The notes beneath the pieces were generated by a model that searched no databases, had not been told where the DNA came from, and saw only the letters and a list, made by a program, of their open reading frames with translations. From the NCBI GenBank assembly GCA_029210175.1, contig JARGPL010000040.1:42866-106865 (forward strand): 64,000 nt of DNA, written 5' to 3'. Origin of the DNA: Minwuia sp. Lineage in GTDB: Bacteria > Pseudomonadota > Alphaproteobacteria > Minwuiales > Minwuiaceae. Shown here in pieces: positions 61,336 to 64,000 of the stretch (its first letter is position 1; every line of letters begins with the position of its first letter). A program made the translations under genes and the position numbers.

Positions 61336-63300
61336 TCAGTCCGTTTCGATGGACATCAGCAGTGTGCGTGGCGCCACCTGTGCGCCTTCGGCGGCCATCA
61401 CCTCGCCCACCTTGCCGCTGGCACCCGCCGTGATCTCGTGTTCCATCTTCATGGCTTCCAGAATCGCGACGACCTGCCCCTTCTTCACGGCATCTCCCGC
61501 CTTGGCCAGCAGCTTCAGCACCCGACCATTCATGGGTGCGGTCACGGCACCATCGTTGTCGGCTGCGGCTGCGGCGCGGTCGCGCCAGGTCACTTCCGTC
61601 GCGATCAGGTCAGCGTCGGCGGCCTGCACATGGACCCGGTCATCGACCATCGCAAACACCACCCTGTGGCTGGTGCCCTCTTGCCGCCAGACCAGTTCCC
61701 CGTCACCGAAACAACAGGTGTCGAAAGCCAGCACTGCCCCGCCAATCACCACCTGATAACTGTCACCGCCACGCCAGATTACGGAGAGCTCATGATCCGC
61801 GTCACCGACGGAAAGGATCATCGGACTCTGCGGCGTCTGGCCGGAACTGCGCCAGCCCTGCCATGCCGGGGGCACAGTCCCCACATGATGGTGGAACAGG
61901 ATCACGGCAGCTGCGCCAAGGTCGACAGTTGATGGCGCGGCATTGGCCAATCGGGCCTTGGGGAATTCGGTTTCGATGAACGCGGTCGTTGCCCCGCCAT
62001 CGGCAAACGTCTGATTTTCCAGCGCCGCGATCAGGAACCTGCGGTTCGTCTCCAGCCCCAGCAATTCCGTGCGCCGCAGTGCGTTGGCCAATCGCGCCCG
62101 CGCCGTGTCACGGTCGGGGCCATGGGCCATGATCTTGGCAATCATCGGATCATAGAAAGGCGTTATCTCCTGTCCTTCCGACAGGCCCGCATCAACCCGC
62201 ACGCCTTCTCCGGTCGGCACGCGCCAGCGATGCGCAGTGCCGGTGCGTGGCAGGAACCCCTTCGCCGGACTTTCCGCGTACAGCCGAACCTCGATCGCGT
62301 GGCCGGCCAGTGTCACATCTTCCTGTTTCAGCGGCAGCGCAGCGCCCTCCGCCACCCGGATCTGCCATTCAACAAGGTCGGTCCCCGTGATCATCTCGGT
62401 GACCGGATGCTCCACCTGCAGGCGCGTGTTCATTTCCAGGAAATAGAAGGCCCCGCCCTCATCCAGCAGGAATTCCACCGTGCCCGCCCCGAGATAGCCG
62501 ATGGACCGCGCGGCCTGAACTGCGGCCTGCCCCATGGCATCGCGGATATCCGGCGTCACGGCGGGACTGGGCGCTTCTTCGATCACCTTCTGGTGGCGGC
62601 GCTGCACGGAACAGTCACGCTCCCCCAGGTGGATGACGTTGCCGTGGCTGTCGGCGAAAACCTGGATTTCCACGTGACGCGGGCGGACAACCGCACGCTC
62701 CAGAATCAGGCGATCATCGCCGAACGCATTCTTCGCCTCCGACCGCGCCGTTTTCAACGCACGTTCCAGCTTCGCCGGATCGTCCACCAGCCGCATGCCG
62801 CGGCCACCACCACCGGCACTGGCCTTCACCATCAGGGGGAAGCCGATCCGCTCCGCTTCCACTAGCAGACGCGCATCATCCTGTTCCGCATCCTGATAAC
62901 CCGGCACGCAGGGGACACCGGCATCGATCATCCGCAGCTTCGACCGCGCCTTGTCGCCCATCAGGTCAATGGCCTCGATCGGCGGTCCGACAAAGGTCAG
63001 ACCCGCGTCAGCACAGGCCTTTGCAAATCCGGCATTCTCGCTCAGGAACCCGTATCCCGGATGCACCGCATCGGCCCCGCTCGCCACCACAGCCGCCAGT
63101 ATCCGCTCGATGGAAAGATAGCTCTCGCCCACGGGTGCCGGGCCGATCAGAACGGCCTGATCCGCCATCGCTACGTGCGGCGCGCCGGTGTCGGCGACCG
63201 AATGCACGGCAACGGTCCGTATTCCCATACGCTTGGCCGTGCGAATGACCCGACAGGCGATCTCGCCACGGTTGGCAACCAGCAAGGTCCGGATCGTCAT
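61336..63300 (-). CDS. Biotin-dependent acyl-CoA carboxylase alpha subunit
   Basis: A 654-residue fusion of biotin carboxylase and biotin carrier domains. Residues 1-450: TLLVANRGEIACRVIRTAKR, SAGGGGRGMRLV (ATP grasp), GERDCSVQRRHQKVIEEAPS and EMNTRLQVEHPVTE. A variable BT-like domain follows (450-570). The carrier ends with EAMKMEHEI, biotinyl Lys618, 36 residues from the C-terminus. ATG 63300 follows GGGAGGGC. It belongs to the methylcrotonyl/propionyl/geranyl-CoA carboxylase alpha group. No beta subunit gene adjoins it here; the one at position 1 is 60 kb away. Confidence 0.92.
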   Translation of the reverse strand: MTIRTLLVANRGEIACRVIRTAKRMGIRTVAVHSVADTGAPHVAMADQAVLIGPAPVGESYLSIERILAAVVASGADAVHPGYGFLSENAGFAKACADAGLTFVGPPIEAIDLMGDKARSKLRMIDAGVPCVPGYQDAEQDDARLLVEAERIGFPLMVKASAGGGGRGMRLVDDPAKLERALKTARSEAKNAFGDDRLILERAVVRPRHVEIQVFADSHGNVIHLGERDCSVQRRHQKVIEEAPSPAVTPDIRDAMGQAAVQAARSIGYLGAGTVEFLLDEGGAFYFLEMNTRLQVEHPVTEMITGTDLVEWQIRVAEGAALPLKQEDVTLAGHAIEVRLYAESPAKGFLPRTGTAHRWRVPTGEGVRVDAGLSEGQEITPFYDPMIAKIMAHGPDRDTARARLANALRRTELLGLETNRRFLIAALENQTFADGGATTAFIETEFPKARLANAAPSTVDLGAAAVILFHHHVGTVPPAWQGWRSSGQTPQSPMILSVGDADHELSVIWRGGDSYQVVIGGAVLAFDTCCFGDGELVWRQEGTSHRVVFAMVDDRVHVQAADADLIATEVTWRDRAAAAADNDGAVTAPMNGRVLKLLAKAGDAVKKGQVVAILEAMKMEHEITAGASGKVGEVMAAEGAQVAPRTLLMSIETD

Positions 63301-63563
63301 CTGCGCCCTCCCCAAGGCAAAAGTGCACTGTCCGGGGAAGCTAGAACAATATGCGATCATCTGGAAGGCGTTGCATCGCAACCCTGAAGTGACCGCAACA
63401 GGGGCCTGTCAGTAATGCGAATGAACCTTTGACCCGACTGAAAGTGCCAAGGCTTCGCGCGTGGCGCGGACAACCGGGATATGATTCCGGTCCAGGAAGG
63501 GAATTCATTCAAGCGGGTCAATGGCATCAGAAAGTTTCAATCCCACTCTTCTCTTGACAGAGC

Positions 63564-63862
63564 TCAGACACGACATGGTTCAGCAACAACCCGATCACGG
63601 CCAGTTTCCTTAGCCTTGTAGAGCAGAGTATCCGCCTCGGACACGAGCTCCTCCAGCGTGTTTGGCTGGCCAATGGCGGCGCCAATGCTCATGGTGCAGG
63701 AAAGGTTGACGCCACCGTACGGAACCAAAGCCCCAGCGATATCCCGGCGCACATCATCAAGTATCGACCGGGCCGCCGCAGCATCCTGGACAATCATCAC
63801 GACAGCGAACTCCTCACCCCCATAGCGCGCGACGATATCCGCACTGCGAAATCGTCGGGCTA
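63564..63862 (-). pseudogene. C-terminal fragment of a GGDEF diguanylate cyclase, cut by an IS element
   Basis: Reading from the IS junction at about 63862: ARRFRSADIVARYGGEEFAV continues into VMIVQDAAAARSILDD and ends LYKAKETGRDRVVAEPCRV. The active-site GGEEF and the C-terminal YKAKETGRDRV motif are intact, but everything upstream is replaced by an IS630-type element, so this copy cannot make a normal protein unless the rest lies beyond the element. Before disruption it would have made c-di-GMP. Confidence 0.85.
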
Positions 63863-64000
63863 GAGCAGATTCGGTTTACTCGGGTTCATATCCAGCGGCC
63901 TTGAAGTAGTTTCTGCATTCATCCGGGGTGAATGCGGAGATGCAGGTGGCGATGGTGTCCCAGAGTTCGTCGATTGTTCGGGCCGCGGCTTTTCTGAGGA
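63863..64000 (-). mobile_element. IS630-family insertion sequence, one end
   Basis: The transposase 3' end reads RTIDELWDTIATCISAFTPD then ECRNYFKAAGYEPE and stops at 63876-63878, the typical C-terminus of IS630-family transposases. The element end begins GAGCAGATTCGG next to a TA at 63861-63862, consistent with the family's TA target duplication. It continues past the right edge, so length and the other end are unknown. It interrupts the GGDEF gene. Confidence 0.85.

Noticed and set aside
1..64000. CRISPR arrays or rRNA genes
   Set aside because: No regularly spaced direct repeats and no rRNA-like sequence were seen anywhere in the window.

Overview
The window is GC-rich, densely coded bacterial DNA. 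The best fit is an alphaproteobacterial chromosome, perhaps of Rhodospirillales type. This rests on the urt-ure operon layout, the Spx/ArsC-like and DnaJ-like proteins, the hydantoinase-like and family III CoA-transferase genes, and tandem intergenic repeats of a kind common in that class. The taxon is inferred from protein resemblance, not from a marker gene.

Layout. (1) 1-2802, plus strand: the 3' part of an acyl-CoA carboxylase carboxyltransferase gene, then a cyclic-nucleotide-binding/EAL phosphodiesterase. (2) 2833-13609, minus strand: a 12-gene urea operon, urtA-urtB-urtC-urtD-urtE-ureD-ureA-ureB-ureC-ureE-ureF-ureG. It covers high-affinity urea uptake, the nickel urease and its maturation proteins. 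A sigma-54-type -24/-12 promoter lies just upstream of urtA. (3) 13830-23568, minus: six genes coupled stop-to-start, all predicted to be exported and none assigned to a known pathway. They include a 1086-residue protein with a kinase-like domain and a beta-barrel protein with an extra C-terminal domain. This is the best candidate here for an undescribed system. A large cytoplasmic protein (23687-25411) precedes it. (4) 25525-31472: a YmdB-type phosphodiesterase, 5-formyl-THF cyclo-ligase, a membrane J-domain protein, a CoA-transferase, a GNAT protein, a small phage head-gene remnant that includes a 32-residue membrane peptide, and an Spx/ArsC-like protein.

(5) 31556-49158: catabolic and accessory genes. 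These are a decayed acyl-CoA synthetase, an AraC-type regulator divergent from hyuB-hyuA, an EamA transporter, an intact acyl-CoA synthetase with two MaoC/hotdog genes, an OmpA-like lipoprotein, tRNA-Arg(ACG), small enzymes, an SLC13 transporter, a fumarylacetoacetate hydrolase-type enzyme and an aldo/keto reductase. (6) 49225-61238: a branched-chain-amino-acid-type ABC transporter (livGFHM plus a divergent binding protein), an SDR, and two convergent sets of HyuA/HyuB-type genes separated by tandem repeats. One set has a small zinc-ribbon protein and a frameshifted hyuA. (7) 61336-64000: a biotin-dependent carboxylase alpha subunit, and a GGDEF gene cut by an IS630-family element that runs off the right edge.

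How it fits together: regions 5-7 suggest a heterotroph that imports small organic acids, amides or amino-acid-like solutes and processes them through CoA thioesters and ATP-dependent hydantoinase/carboxylase-type enzymes. Region 2 supplies nitrogen from urea under nitrogen-limitation-type control. Several broken genes (31556-33162, 59215-61238, 63564-63862) show ongoing gene loss or, for single frameshifts, possible sequence error.
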